Assembly: GCF_022899245.1 (NCBI RefSeq) | Contig: NZ_JALJAZ010000001.1 | Span: 104,501 to 168,500 of the forward strand | Source: Falsirhodobacter halotolerans | Lineage (GTDB): Bacteria > Pseudomonadota > Alphaproteobacteria > Rhodobacterales > Rhodobacteraceae | Direction: 5' to 3' | Length of the DNA stretch: 64,000 bases | Shown: in pieces, positions 40,224 through 48,392 of the stretch | Position numbering within the stretch: the first letter of the stretch is position 1 | Layout of the letters: each line of letters opens with the position of its first letter | The notes under the pieces: model-generated | What the model was told of the DNA's origin: nothing | Databases searched by the model: none | What the model saw: only the letters and a program-made list of their open reading frames with translations | Program-made: the position numbers and the translations under genes

Positions 40224-40838
40224 TCAGTGCTTGGTGGGGGTGGGTTCCGGGGCGTCGTCTTCGTCGCCCGCTTCCGAGGTCTGGACCTCGTCGAAATCGG
40301 CCTCATTGAACGTGCCGCTGGCCTTTTTCTGGCGCAGCATCTCGGCAATCAGGTCATCCGTCAGGATCAGTTTGGCATCCGAAAGCCAGTCGAATTCAAG
40401 GCCGATGGTCAGCGTCTCGCCGCTTTCCTCGATCTCGATCAGCACCTCGGATCCTTCGGTGCCGCGCAAAAAGCCCTTGAAGCGGCGGCGGCCGTCGATC
40501 AGTTCGGTCGTCTCCACGCGCGCTTCGTAATCGGCCCACATGTCGAAATCCTTCAACCGGGTCAGCGGGCGGTCGATGCCGGGGGACGACACCTCAAGGA
40601 CGTAATTCTCCTCGATCGGATCCTCGACATCCAGAAGGGCGGACACGGCGGTGGAGATCGTGCCGCAATCGTCCACCTCGATCCCGCCCTCGGGCTTGTC
40701 GGCCATGATCTGCAGGATGCGGGTCTTGCCGCCCATCAGGCGGATGCGGACCAGTTCGAAGCCCAGCCCCTCGATCGTGGGGGTCACGATTTCGGCCAGG
40801 CGGCGGTCGATGGCGGTTTTCGCAATAAGATCGGTCAT
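40224..40838 (-). CDS. rimP: Ribosome maturation factor RimP
   Basis: 204-aa 30S assembly factor. N-terminal alpha/beta domain ([21 protein letters not shown]), the [17 protein letters not shown] signature, then an SH3-like C-terminal domain and a charged tail rich in Glu/Asp. First gene of rimP-nusA-ylxR-infB; start at 40838 ([13 protein letters not shown]). Confidence 0.97.
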   Translation of the reverse strand: MTDLIAKTAIDRRLAEIVTPTIEGLGFELVRIRLMGGKTRILQIMADKPEGGIEVDDCGTISTAVSALLDVEDPIEENYVLEVSSPGIDRPLTRLKDFDMWADYEARVETTELIDGRRRFKGFLRGTEGSEVLIEIEESGETLTIGLEFDWLSDAKLILTDDLIAEMLRQKKASGTFNEADFDEVQTSEAGDEDDAPEPTPTKH

Positions 40839-40868
40839 CGGAGGTCCAGAATCGGAGGGGTCCAGAAA

Positions 40869-40892
40869 CAAAAAAACGGGCCGAGCGGCCCG
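40869..40892 (-). terminator. Rho-independent terminator after the polysaccharide ABC permease gene
   Basis: Reading the minus strand, a 6-bp CGGGCC/GGCCCG stem with a 4-nt loop is followed by seven T residues. It lies downstream of the 40981 stop and before rimP, insulating the rimP operon. Confidence 0.75.
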
Positions 40893-40980
40893 CATGATCA
40901 TCCGGTGGAGCTTCGGGTTTGGACCCCGATGCGCCGCTATGGCCCTGCATATAGCGCAAGGCGCGGGGGCTGGCAAGGCG

Positions 40981-41802
40981 CTAGCGTCCGACCCCCCAGC
41001 TGGCCGAGGCGTAGATGCGGGTATAGAAGACCCCCATCAGCCCGATGACGAAGGCCACCGCCGACACCACGACCGGATAGGTTATGGAGCTGTTATGGGG
41101 TGTGTAGTTCAGGAACACGAAGCCGCGCGTCTGGTCGATGATGTGAAACAGCGGGTTCCAGTCGAACATCGCCAGCATCATTGCGGGCAGCGTGTTGGCC
41201 AGGAACATCTTGCCCGAGGCCAGCATGTTCACCCGCTGATACAGCATGACCAGGAGCCCGACGAGTCGCGGGTTCCACGGCATGAAGGCATAGGCGACCA
41301 TGCCGAAGATCGCCCCGCTGGCCCAGGCCAGCAGGAACATGGCCATCATGCCCACCGGATCCTCGATCGTGATCGGCTGCACCGCCGCGTGATAGATGTA
41401 AAGCACCACCGCCGCCGACAGAAGCTGGGTGTAAAGCGCGGCAAAGGCCGATGCCGACAGCGCGATCACCGGATTCATCGGCGCATGTTTCATCATCTGC
41501 GATGTGGGGCCCTCGGACCCCGCGACCGCCCCCATCGTCTTGGTGTGGGTCAGGAACAGAAAGATGCCGGACATCACATAAAGCACGAAATCGCCGCGGA
41601 TGGCCGCCGAACGCCCCACGAAGTTCATCAGCACGTAAAAGGCCGCCACCAGCAGAACCGTCTGCAGGATGTTCATGATCAGGCCCATGACCGCGTTCCC
41701 CGACCCCTTGCGCGCCTCGCGCACGGTGGCGTGGAAGATCACTTCCAGGGTGCGGGCCGGGGCGGACAGCAGGCCGCGCCGTTTTTGTTCGATCCGAAAC
41801 AT
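40981..41802 (-). CDS. Polysaccharide export ABC transporter permease (KpsM/ABC-2 type)
   Basis: 273-aa inner-membrane protein with six predicted helices and the ABC-2 pattern of capsule or O-antigen exporters (KpsM, RfbA): N-terminal [10 protein letters not shown] with a basic cytosolic region, [38 protein letters not shown], and [15 protein letters not shown] near the C-terminus. It would export a polysaccharide with an ATPase partner. No ATP-binding gene is adjacent on either side, so the partner must lie elsewhere. Confidence 0.88.
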   Translation of the reverse strand: MFRIEQKRRGLLSAPARTLEVIFHATVREARKGSGNAVMGLIMNILQTVLLVAAFYVLMNFVGRSAAIRGDFVLYVMSGIFLFLTHTKTMGAVAGSEGPTSQMMKHAPMNPVIALSASAFAALYTQLLSAAVVLYIYHAAVQPITIEDPVGMMAMFLLAWASGAIFGMVAYAFMPWNPRLVGLLVMLYQRVNMLASGKMFLANTLPAMMLAMFDWNPLFHIIDQTRGFVFLNYTPHNSSITYPVVVSAVAFVIGLMGVFYTRIYASASWGVGR

Positions 41803-41846
41803 GGCATCCTCCGACGGGGCCCCGAGGCTATCTTCAACCCGATAGC

Positions 41847-41875
41847 TTGCCGTTCCGTCAACGACACATGATAGT
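41847..41875 (+). promoter_or_regulatory. Possible promoter for cysQ-kdsB
   Basis: TTGCCG and GATAGT with 17-bp spacing lie in the 129-nt divergent gap (41803-41931), about 57 nt before the cysQ ATG. Confidence 0.3.
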
Positions 41876-41931
41876 GAAGCCGCGCGTCGCACACAACGCG
41901 CGATCATGGCCCTACCCAAACGGAGAGCGGG

Positions 41932-42723
41932 ATGGATTTCGAGACGCTGATGCCCACCTTGCGGACCCTCGCGCTTGGCGCGGGCGACCGGATCATGGAA
42001 ATTTACGAATCGCCCGATTTCGACGTGCGGTCCAAATCTGACGACAGCCCCGTCACGGCGGCGGACGAGGCGGCGGACGCCTTCATCAGCGAAGGGCTGC
42101 GCAAGGCCTTTCCCGATGTGACCCTGATCACCGAAGAGCAGGCCGACAGCCACGCCCTGACCGCCAGCACCTTCCTGATCGTCGATCCGCTGGACGGGAC
42201 CAAGGATTTCGTGCAGCGGCGCGGCGATTTCACCGTCAACATCGCCTTCGTGCAGGACGGCGTTCCGGTGCGCGGCGTGGTCTATGCCCCCGCCAAGAAG
42301 CGCCTGTTCTGGACACGGCCCGACGGCACCTCGGTCGAGGAGACGGGCGATCTGGACAAGGATACGGTGGGCGACCTCGTACCGCTGCGCGTCTCCACCC
42401 CCGACAACGGGGCGCTGATGGTGGTGGCGTCGAAATCCCACCGCGATCAGGCGACGGACGATTACATCGGCAAATACGCGGTGCGCGACATGACCAGCGC
42501 GGGATCGAGCCTGAAGTTCTGTCTGGTGGCCACGGGCGAGGCCGACATCTATCCCCGTCTGGGCCGCACGATGGAATGGGATACGGCGGCGGGCGATGCC
42601 GTGTTGCGCGGCGCGGGCGGTCAGGTCGTGCGGTTCGATGACCAATCCGTCCTGACATATGGCAAGGCGGGCTGGGACAACCCGTTCTTCATCGCCCATG
42701 CCCCCGGCGTGGAGTTGAAGTGA
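41932..42723 (+). CDS. cysQ: 3'(2'),5'-bisphosphate nucleotidase CysQ
   Basis: 263-aa member of the inositol monophosphatase-like, Mg2+-dependent phosphatases. Metal-binding motifs: ITEEQA, DPLDGTKDF and WDTAAGDAVLRGAGG. CysQ hydrolyses PAP, the by-product of sulfate assimilation and of sulfotransferases. Its position between a polysaccharide exporter, kdsB and the sulfotransferase-containing cluster at 44555-49790 makes PAP removal a sensible job here. The stop overlaps the kdsB start (TGATG). Confidence 0.93.
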   Translation: MDFETLMPTLRTLALGAGDRIMEIYESPDFDVRSKSDDSPVTAADEAADAFISEGLRKAFPDVTLITEEQADSHALTASTFLIVDPLDGTKDFVQRRGDFTVNIAFVQDGVPVRGVVYAPAKKRLFWTRPDGTSVEETGDLDKDTVGDLVPLRVSTPDNGALMVVASKSHRDQATDDYIGKYAVRDMTSAGSSLKFCLVATGEADIYPRLGRTMEWDTAAGDAVLRGAGGQVVRFDDQSVLTYGKAGWDNPFFIAHAPGVELK

Positions 42724-43511
42724 TGTCCGTTCTCATCGCGATTCCCGCGCGCTACGCCTCCACCCGCTATCCGGGCAAGCCGCTGGTGTCCCTGCGGGGG
42801 GCGGATGGCGACAAGACCCTGATCCAGCGCAGCTGGGAGGCGGCGATGGCCGTCGCCGGCGTGGACCGCGTGGTGGTGGCGACCGACGACGACCGCATCC
42901 GCGATCACGCGCAGGGCTTCGGGGCGGAGGTGGTGATGACCTCGCCCGCCTGCCGCAACGGCACCGAACGCTGCGCCGAGGTGGCGGCGCAGGTGTCGGA
43001 TCACGACATCATCGTCAATCTTCAGGGCGACGCCCCCCTGACCCCGGCTTGGTTCGTGGAGGATCTTGTGGCCGGCCTGCGCGCACATCCCGAAGCGGCG
43101 GTGGCCACCCCCGTCCTGCGCTGCGACGGGGCCGCGCTGAACGGGTTTCTGGAGGATCGCCGCGCGGGCCGGGTGGGGGGCACCACGGCGGTGTTCGACG
43201 CGCGCCGCCACGGGCTCTATTTCTCCAAGGAGGTGATCCCCTTCACCTCCCGCACCTATGCCGAGGATGAGGCGACGCCGGTGTTCCACCATGTGGGCGT
43301 CTATGCCTATCGCCCCGACGCGCTGACCGCCTATGGCACATGGCCGACCGGCCCGCTGGAGGAGTTGGAGGGGCTGGAGCAGTTGCGGTTTCTGGAAAAC
43401 GGCACCCCCATCCTGTGCGTGGAAGTGGAAGGGCGGGGCCGCGTGTTCTGGGAATTGAACAATCCGGCAGATGTTCCACGAATTGAACGGGTTCTTCAGG
43501 CGGGCGGATGA
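42723..43511 (+). CDS. kdsB: 3-deoxy-manno-octulosonate cytidylyltransferase-like protein (KdsB family, divergent)
   Basis: 262-aa nucleotidyltransferase: IPARYASTRYPGKPL, VVVATDDDRI, RNGTERCAEV, then NLQGDAPLTP where E. coli KdsB has NVQGDEP, and GPLEELEGLEQLRFLENG. The fold and motifs fit CMP-Kdo synthetase, but the Glu to Ala change in QGDEP and the neighbours (export permease, cysQ, galU) suggest a capsule-type Kdo or related sugar rather than the core-LPS enzyme. ATG 42723 overlaps the cysQ stop; GTG 42720 is also in frame. The core-path kdsD is elsewhere (52802). Confidence 0.82.
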   Translation: MSVLIAIPARYASTRYPGKPLVSLRGADGDKTLIQRSWEAAMAVAGVDRVVVATDDDRIRDHAQGFGAEVVMTSPACRNGTERCAEVAAQVSDHDIIVNLQGDAPLTPAWFVEDLVAGLRAHPEAAVATPVLRCDGAALNGFLEDRRAGRVGGTTAVFDARRHGLYFSKEVIPFTSRTYAEDEATPVFHHVGVYAYRPDALTAYGTWPTGPLEELEGLEQLRFLENGTPILCVEVEGRGRVFWELNNPADVPRIERVLQAGG

Positions 43512-43591
43512 CGGAAGCACGCCGATCCGACACGACGGAATTGATCGCGGCCCCGACCGGGCTATCATTGCCGGAACCGGCGCCACAACGC

Positions 43592-43620
43592 TTGCAAGAT
43601 ATACCGGCGCACCCTTAACA
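43592..43620 (+). promoter_or_regulatory. Promoter of galU
   Basis: TTGCAA and TTAACA are separated by 17 bp about 39 nt upstream of the galU ATG. The -10 box is part of a 12-bp perfect palindrome described separately. Confidence 0.5.
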
Positions 43621-43626
43621 TGTTAA
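43615..43626. promoter_or_regulatory. Palindromic operator-like site over the galU -10 box
   Basis: TTAACATGTTAA is a perfect 12-bp inverted repeat that covers the putative -10 element and about the start of transcription. A bound dimeric regulator there would block RNA polymerase. No regulator is identified. Confidence 0.45.
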
Positions 43627-43658
43627 AATCCCGCGTATCTGCGCAAAAAGTGAGAGTC

Positions 43659-44552
43659 ATGAGCATCAAAAAGGTCACCAAAGCCGTTTTCCCCGTCGCT
43701 GGCATGGGGACGCGATTCCTTCCGGCCACGAAATCGGTTCCGAAAGAGATCCTGTCGCTGGTGGACCGACCGCTGGTGCAATACGCCATCGACGAAGCCC
43801 GCGCCGCCGGGATCGAGGAGTTCATCTTCGTCACCTCGCGCGGGAAATCGGCGCTTGAGGATTATTTCGACGTCTCGCCCACGCTGGAAGCCTCGCTCAA
43901 GGCGTCCGGCAAGGACGAGCTTCTGGACATCCTGAACTCCACCAACATGGATGACGGCAAGATCGCCTATGTTCGCCAGCACCGCGCGCTGGGTCTGGGC
44001 CACGCCGTCTGGTGTGCCCGCCGCCTGATCGGGGACGAGCCGTTTGCCGTCATGCTGCCCGATGACGTCATCACCGGCGACGTGCCCTGCCTGAAGCAGA
44101 TGGTGCAGGCCTATGAGAAAACCGGCGGCAACATCGTGGCCGCGATGGAGGTGCCGGTCGAGGCGACGAAATCCTATGGCATCCTGGACGTGTCCGAAGA
44201 CAACGGATCGACCGTGCGCGTGAAGGGCATGGTGGAAAAGCCGAAGTCGAACCCGCCGTCGAACCTGGCCGTGATCGGTCGTTACATCCTGACGCCGTCG
44301 GTTCTGGACACGCTGGACAAGAAGGAAACCGGCGCAGGTGGGGAAATCCAGCTGACCGACGCCATCGCCCGCGAGATCGAGACGAAGAACAACGTCTATG
44401 GCTTCCGCTTCAAGGGCGAGCGGTATGACTGCGGCTCCAAAGCAGGCTTCCTTCAGGCGACCGTCGCCTTCGGCCTGGCCCGCGACGACCTGCGCGACGA
44501 ATTCAGCCAGTTCCTGAACGACGTCGTGTCCTCCAGCAAGACCGCGCAATAA
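43659..44552 (+). CDS. galU: UTP-glucose-1-phosphate uridylyltransferase
   Basis: 297-aa enzyme making UDP-glucose from UTP and glucose-1-P for surface polysaccharides and lipids. Motifs: FPVAGMGTRFLPATKSVPKE, VMLPDDVI, KGMVEKP and GLGHAVWCAR. Start at 43659 gives the family length. It leads a run of glycan genes: the next start (GTG 44555) follows its stop by two bases. Confidence 0.96.
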   Translation: MSIKKVTKAVFPVAGMGTRFLPATKSVPKEILSLVDRPLVQYAIDEARAAGIEEFIFVTSRGKSALEDYFDVSPTLEASLKASGKDELLDILNSTNMDDGKIAYVRQHRALGLGHAVWCARRLIGDEPFAVMLPDDVITGDVPCLKQMVQAYEKTGGNIVAAMEVPVEATKSYGILDVSEDNGSTVRVKGMVEKPKSNPPSNLAVIGRYILTPSVLDTLDKKETGAGGEIQLTDAIAREIETKNNVYGFRFKGERYDCGSKAGFLQATVAFGLARDDLRDEFSQFLNDVVSSSKTAQ

Positions 44553-44554
44553 AG

Positions 44555-45637
44555 GTGGGGCGTCGGGGGCCCGGCACCCCGACGCCGGCCGCGGGGATTC
44601 TGGAACTTCCGCCTTTGACGCCATCCGTGCAGACCGCGCGGGTGGCGTTCGCCTTGCGGTGGAAGCGCCGTCGCCTGTTGTGGCGCGCCTTTCGCAGCCG
44701 GGGCGACCTTGTGCCCGATCGCGACCGCACCGCGCAGATACGCCGCGACACGATTCTGGGTTTCGCCTGTGTGCGCAACGAGGCGGCGCGCCTGCCCTAT
44801 TTTCTGGACCATGTCCGCCGTCTGGGCGTCGGGCATCTTCTGATCGTGGACAATGACAGCACCGACGGCACGCAGGACCTTCTGCGGAGCCAACCCGACG
44901 TGTCGCTGTGGACCACCACGGCGGGATACAAGGCGGCGCGCTTCGGCGTGAACTGGACCACCTGGCTGCAGATGCGGTTCGGCCACGGGCATTGGTGCCT
45001 GACGCTGGATGCGGACGAGTTGCTGATCTATCCCCATTGGCAGACGCGAGATCTGCGCGCGCTGACCGGCTGGCTGGACGATCACGGGCAGGACATGTTT
45101 CCCGCCATGATGCTGGACCTGTTTCCCAAAGGGCCACTGGACCGCGCGCCGCACCGGCCGGGCGACGATCCGACGCGGCACCTGTGCTGGTTCGACCACG
45201 GCAACTATTCGGTGCAGGTCCAGCCGCGTATGCGCAACTTCTGGATCCAGGGGGGGCCGCGCAGCCGCGCGCTTCTGGCTGATCCCCGGCGCGGTCCCAC
45301 CCTGAACAAGGTGCCGCTGATCCGCTGGCGCCGCCATTACGCCTATGTCAATTCGACGCATTCGGTCCTGCCGCGTCGCCTGAACCGATTCTATGCCGAA
45401 GACGGGGGCGAGATGCCGTCCGGGCTTTTGCTGCACACGAAGTTCCTGAACACCGCCCCCGCCCGCGCCCGCGAAGAAAAAGCGCGCGGCGAACATTTTT
45501 TCGACGCCAGTTTTTATCAAGACTACTATGATGTTGTGGCATCGGGGCCTGATCTCTGGCATCCCTGTGCGGAACGATTGCGGGGATGGCGGCATCTGGA
45601 GGCGCTGGGCCTTATGTCACGCGGGGGGTGGGCCTGA
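44555..45637 (+). CDS. Glycosyltransferase family 2-like protein, first of a tandem pair
   Basis: 360-aa protein with a GT-A style core: CVRNEAARLPYFLDHVRRLGV, IVDNDSTDGTQDLL, CLTLDADELLIYP (DxD-like), WIQGGPRSRA and a C-terminal WRHLEALGLMSRGGWA. The N-terminal about 60 residues are basic and poorly conserved. Start is uncertain: GTG 44555 has no good RBS because it follows the galU stop; TTG 44615 and GTG 44627 are in frame. The gene is paralogous to the next one through the whole core. No signal peptide; acts in the cytoplasm. Donor and acceptor unknown. Confidence 0.82.
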   Translation: MGRRGPGTPTPAAGILELPPLTPSVQTARVAFALRWKRRRLLWRAFRSRGDLVPDRDRTAQIRRDTILGFACVRNEAARLPYFLDHVRRLGVGHLLIVDNDSTDGTQDLLRSQPDVSLWTTTAGYKAARFGVNWTTWLQMRFGHGHWCLTLDADELLIYPHWQTRDLRALTGWLDDHGQDMFPAMMLDLFPKGPLDRAPHRPGDDPTRHLCWFDHGNYSVQVQPRMRNFWIQGGPRSRALLADPRRGPTLNKVPLIRWRRHYAYVNSTHSVLPRRLNRFYAEDGGEMPSGLLLHTKFLNTAPARAREEKARGEHFFDASFYQDYYDVVASGPDLWHPCAERLRGWRHLEALGLMSRGGWA

Positions 45638-45680
45638 TCATGCCGGACACGGGACATGACATCCGAATTCCGACCGAGGT

Positions 45681-46697
45681 GTGCGTTTGGGGCTGAAACG
45701 AACGATCGACCTGCGCGTTCGGCGCGAATGGCACCGCCTGCGGGCCTGGCGCCGTCTGGCGGACCTGAAGGGCGTGGCCAATCGCACGGGCCGCATCCAG
45801 CGGGGCGATATCCTGCTGTTCTGCACCTTGCGCAACGAACGCATCCGCCTGCCGTATTTCTTCGACTACTATCGGCGGATGGGGGTCAACCACTTCCTGT
45901 TCGTGGACAATGGCAGCGATGACGGCACCCGCGACTATCTGGTCCGGCAGGAGGACGCCTCGGTCTGGACCACCACCGCAAGCTATCGCCGGGCGCATTT
46001 CGGGGTGGACTGGCTGAACGGGTTGCAGGGCCGGTTCGGGCACAATCACTGGTGCCTGACGGTGGATGCCGACGAATTCCTCGTCTATCCCTTCTGCGAC
46101 ACGCGCCCCTTGCGCGCGCTGACCGACTGGCTGCAAAGCTGTTCCATCCGGTCGATGTCGGCGATGATGCTGGACATGTATCCCAAAGGGTCCATCGGCG
46201 CGAAACCCTATCACGAAGGGCAGAATCCGTTCGAGATCGCGGAATGGTTCGACCCCGGCAATTACCAGATCAGCCGCAACGGCCAATATGGGAATGTCTG
46301 GATCCAGGGCGGGCCGCGCGGGCGGGCCTTTTTCGGCGACGCGCCCTATTCCGCGCCGGCGCTGAACAAGATCCCGCTGGTGCGGTGGAACCGCCGCTAC
46401 GCCTATATCAGTTCCACCCACATGATGCTGCCGCGCGGCCTGAACAGCACCTATGACCGCTGGGGCGGTGAACAGGTATCGGGATGCCTGATGCATGCCA
46501 AGTTCATCGACACGTTCGGTGCCAAGGCGCAGGAGGAGATGCGTCGGGGCGAGCATTACGCCCAAAGCCGCGAATATGCCGCCTATCGCGAACGGATCGA
46601 GGCCGAACCCGACCTGTGGACGCGGTGGAGCGAGCGTTACGTCAACTGGCGCCAGCTGGAGATATTGGGCCTTATTTCCAAGGGGAACTGGGCATGA
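45681..46697 (+). CDS. Glycosyltransferase family 2-like protein, second of a tandem pair
   Basis: 338-aa paralogue of the preceding protein: TLRNERIRLPYFFDYYRRMGV, FVDNGSDDGTRDYL, CLTVDADEFLVYP, WIQGGPRGRA, STHMMLPRGLN and a closing LEILGLISKGNWA. GTG start at 45681 directly follows CGAGGT; TTG 45687 has better spacing. The stop overlaps the GT14-like gene by 4 nt. Shared blocks across the length show gene duplication, with divergence mainly at the N-terminus and around the acceptor-side segments, so the two may act on different acceptors. Confidence 0.85.
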   Translation: MRLGLKRTIDLRVRREWHRLRAWRRLADLKGVANRTGRIQRGDILLFCTLRNERIRLPYFFDYYRRMGVNHFLFVDNGSDDGTRDYLVRQEDASVWTTTASYRRAHFGVDWLNGLQGRFGHNHWCLTVDADEFLVYPFCDTRPLRALTDWLQSCSIRSMSAMMLDMYPKGSIGAKPYHEGQNPFEIAEWFDPGNYQISRNGQYGNVWIQGGPRGRAFFGDAPYSAPALNKIPLVRWNRRYAYISSTHMMLPRGLNSTYDRWGGEQVSGCLMHAKFIDTFGAKAQEEMRRGEHYAQSREYAAYRERIEAEPDLWTRWSERYVNWRQLEILGLISKGNWA

Positions 46698-48391
46698 GCG
46701 TCGGATTCGTCATGTTGTGCCACACCGCGCTGGACCGCGTGGCGCAGGTGGCGCGCCATTGGGCCGAACAGGGCTGCCCGGTGGTGATCCATGTGGACAG
46801 CCGCGTGCGCCCGCGCGAGTTGCGCGACATGAAGAAAAGCCTGGACGACATGCGCAAGCTGATCCGGTTCAGCCCCCGCTATCGCTGCGAATGGGGGGGG
46901 TGGAACCTTGTGGCCGCCACGCAGGCCGCCTCGCAGATGATGTTGCGGCAGTTTCCGGGGGTGCGCCATGTCTACCTGACCTCGGGGGCGTGTTTGCCGT
47001 TGCGTCCGGCGGCGGATCTTGTCGCCTATCTGAACGAACGGCCCGAGACGGATTTCATCGAATCGGTCATGACCGAGGAGGTGGGCTGGACCATCGGCGG
47101 GCTGAACATCGAACGGTTCCGGCTGTTCTTCCCCTTTTCCTGGCGCCGAAACCGGCGTGTGTTCGATATCGCCACACGGATGCAGCAACGGCTGGGCGTG
47201 CGGCGGCGCATCCCGCAGGGGATCGTGCCGCATCTGGGCAGCCAATGGTGGTGCCTGACGCGCAAGACGCTGCTGGCCATTCTGGACAGCCCCGAACGCG
47301 TCCGCCACGATCGGTATTTCCGCCGGGTGTGGATCCCCGATGAAAGTTACTTCCAAACTCTGGTTCGCCGGTATTCCACCGATGTCGAAAGCCGGTCCCT
47401 GACGCTGTTCAAGTTCGATTTTCAGGGCAAGCCCCACATCTTCTATGACGATCACCTGTCGCTTCTGCGCCGGTCGGATTGCTTTGTGGCGCGCAAGGCC
47501 TGGGCCCATGCCGACCGGCTTTACGACCATTTCCTGTCCCCGGCGGTGGCCGAGGATCAGCGCTCCGATCCTAATCCGGGGCGGATCGACCGGCTGTTCA
47601 GCGCCGCAAAGGAACGGCGTGTGCGGGGGCGGGCGGGTCTGTACATGCAAAGCCGCTTTCCCGTGTCGAATTTCGAGAATGGCCGCACGGCGATGCCCTA
47701 TTCGGTGCTGCAAGGGTTTGCCGAACTGATGCCGGATTTCCCCGATTGGCTGACCACGATGACCGAAACCCGTGTGCACGGCCATCTGTTCGGGCCGGAG
47801 CGGGTGGAATTCGCGGGCGGCCAATCGGTCTTCCGCGGCGGGCTGTCCGACAGTGCCAAGCTGCGCGACTACAATCCCAAAAGCTTCCTGACCAGCCTGA
47901 TCTGGAACACGCGGCCCCGGCGGCAGTGCTTCATGTTCGGCCCGGCCGACAACCAGACGCTGAACGGCTTCATGGCCGCCGATCCCAACGCGCAGATCTC
48001 GATCGTGTCGGGGGCCTGGGCCGTTCCGCTCTATCGTTCGGGCCTGCCCTTTTCGGATATCCGGCGCGAAGCGGCGCGGCTGCAACGGGTGGAGATGGAG
48101 TTTCTGGATCTGTTGGAACAGCATTGGGTCAAGGCGCGGGTGCGGATCTGGCCGCTGGCTACCTTTCTCGACAAACCGACCGAGCCGCTGCAGACCATCA
48201 TCGAGGAAATCGCCCCGCGCCTGCGCCCCCGTCTGACAAGCGCCCCCAATCTGGTCGATCTGACAGGTTTCGGGCAGTTCCTTCAGGATTTGCGCAATCA
48301 GGGGATGCAGCCCATGGTCATGGGCGATTATCCGGCCAACGATATATTTCACAATCCCGACCGACAGGTCCGTCCGCATCTGGTGAGCTGA
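46694..48391 (+). CDS. Core-2/I-branching (GT14-like) glycosyltransferase with C-terminal extra domain
   Basis: 565-aa protein. Residues about 1-290 resemble bacterial core-2/I-branching or xylosyltransferase-like enzymes: GFVMLCHTALDRVAQ, VIHVDSRV, YLTSGACLPLRPAADLV, GSQWWCLTRKTL, IPDESYFQTLV. From about residue 300 comes a second domain (MPYSVLQGFAELMP, FRGGLSDSAKLRDYNP, FMFGPADNQTLNGF) of unknown function, possibly the DUF5928 type as recalled. Probably cytoplasmic glycan assembly. Four-nt overlap with the upstream glycosyltransferase and one base to the sulfotransferase. Confidence 0.8.
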   Translation: MSVGFVMLCHTALDRVAQVARHWAEQGCPVVIHVDSRVRPRELRDMKKSLDDMRKLIRFSPRYRCEWGGWNLVAATQAASQMMLRQFPGVRHVYLTSGACLPLRPAADLVAYLNERPETDFIESVMTEEVGWTIGGLNIERFRLFFPFSWRRNRRVFDIATRMQQRLGVRRRIPQGIVPHLGSQWWCLTRKTLLAILDSPERVRHDRYFRRVWIPDESYFQTLVRRYSTDVESRSLTLFKFDFQGKPHIFYDDHLSLLRRSDCFVARKAWAHADRLYDHFLSPAVAEDQRSDPNPGRIDRLFSAAKERRVRGRAGLYMQSRFPVSNFENGRTAMPYSVLQGFAELMPDFPDWLTTMTETRVHGHLFGPERVEFAGGQSVFRGGLSDSAKLRDYNPKSFLTSLIWNTRPRRQCFMFGPADNQTLNGFMAADPNAQISIVSGAWAVPLYRSGLPFSDIRREAARLQRVEMEFLDLLEQHWVKARVRIWPLATFLDKPTEPLQTIIEEIAPRLRPRLTSAPNLVDLTGFGQFLQDLRNQGMQPMVMGDYPANDIFHNPDRQVRPHLVS

Positions 48392-48392
48392 C

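Noticed and set aside
43615-43626. TTAACATGTTAA as a CtrA box
   Set aside because: The CtrA motif is TTAA-N7-TTAA; here the spacing between the TTAA halves is 4. I keep it as an unknown palindrome.
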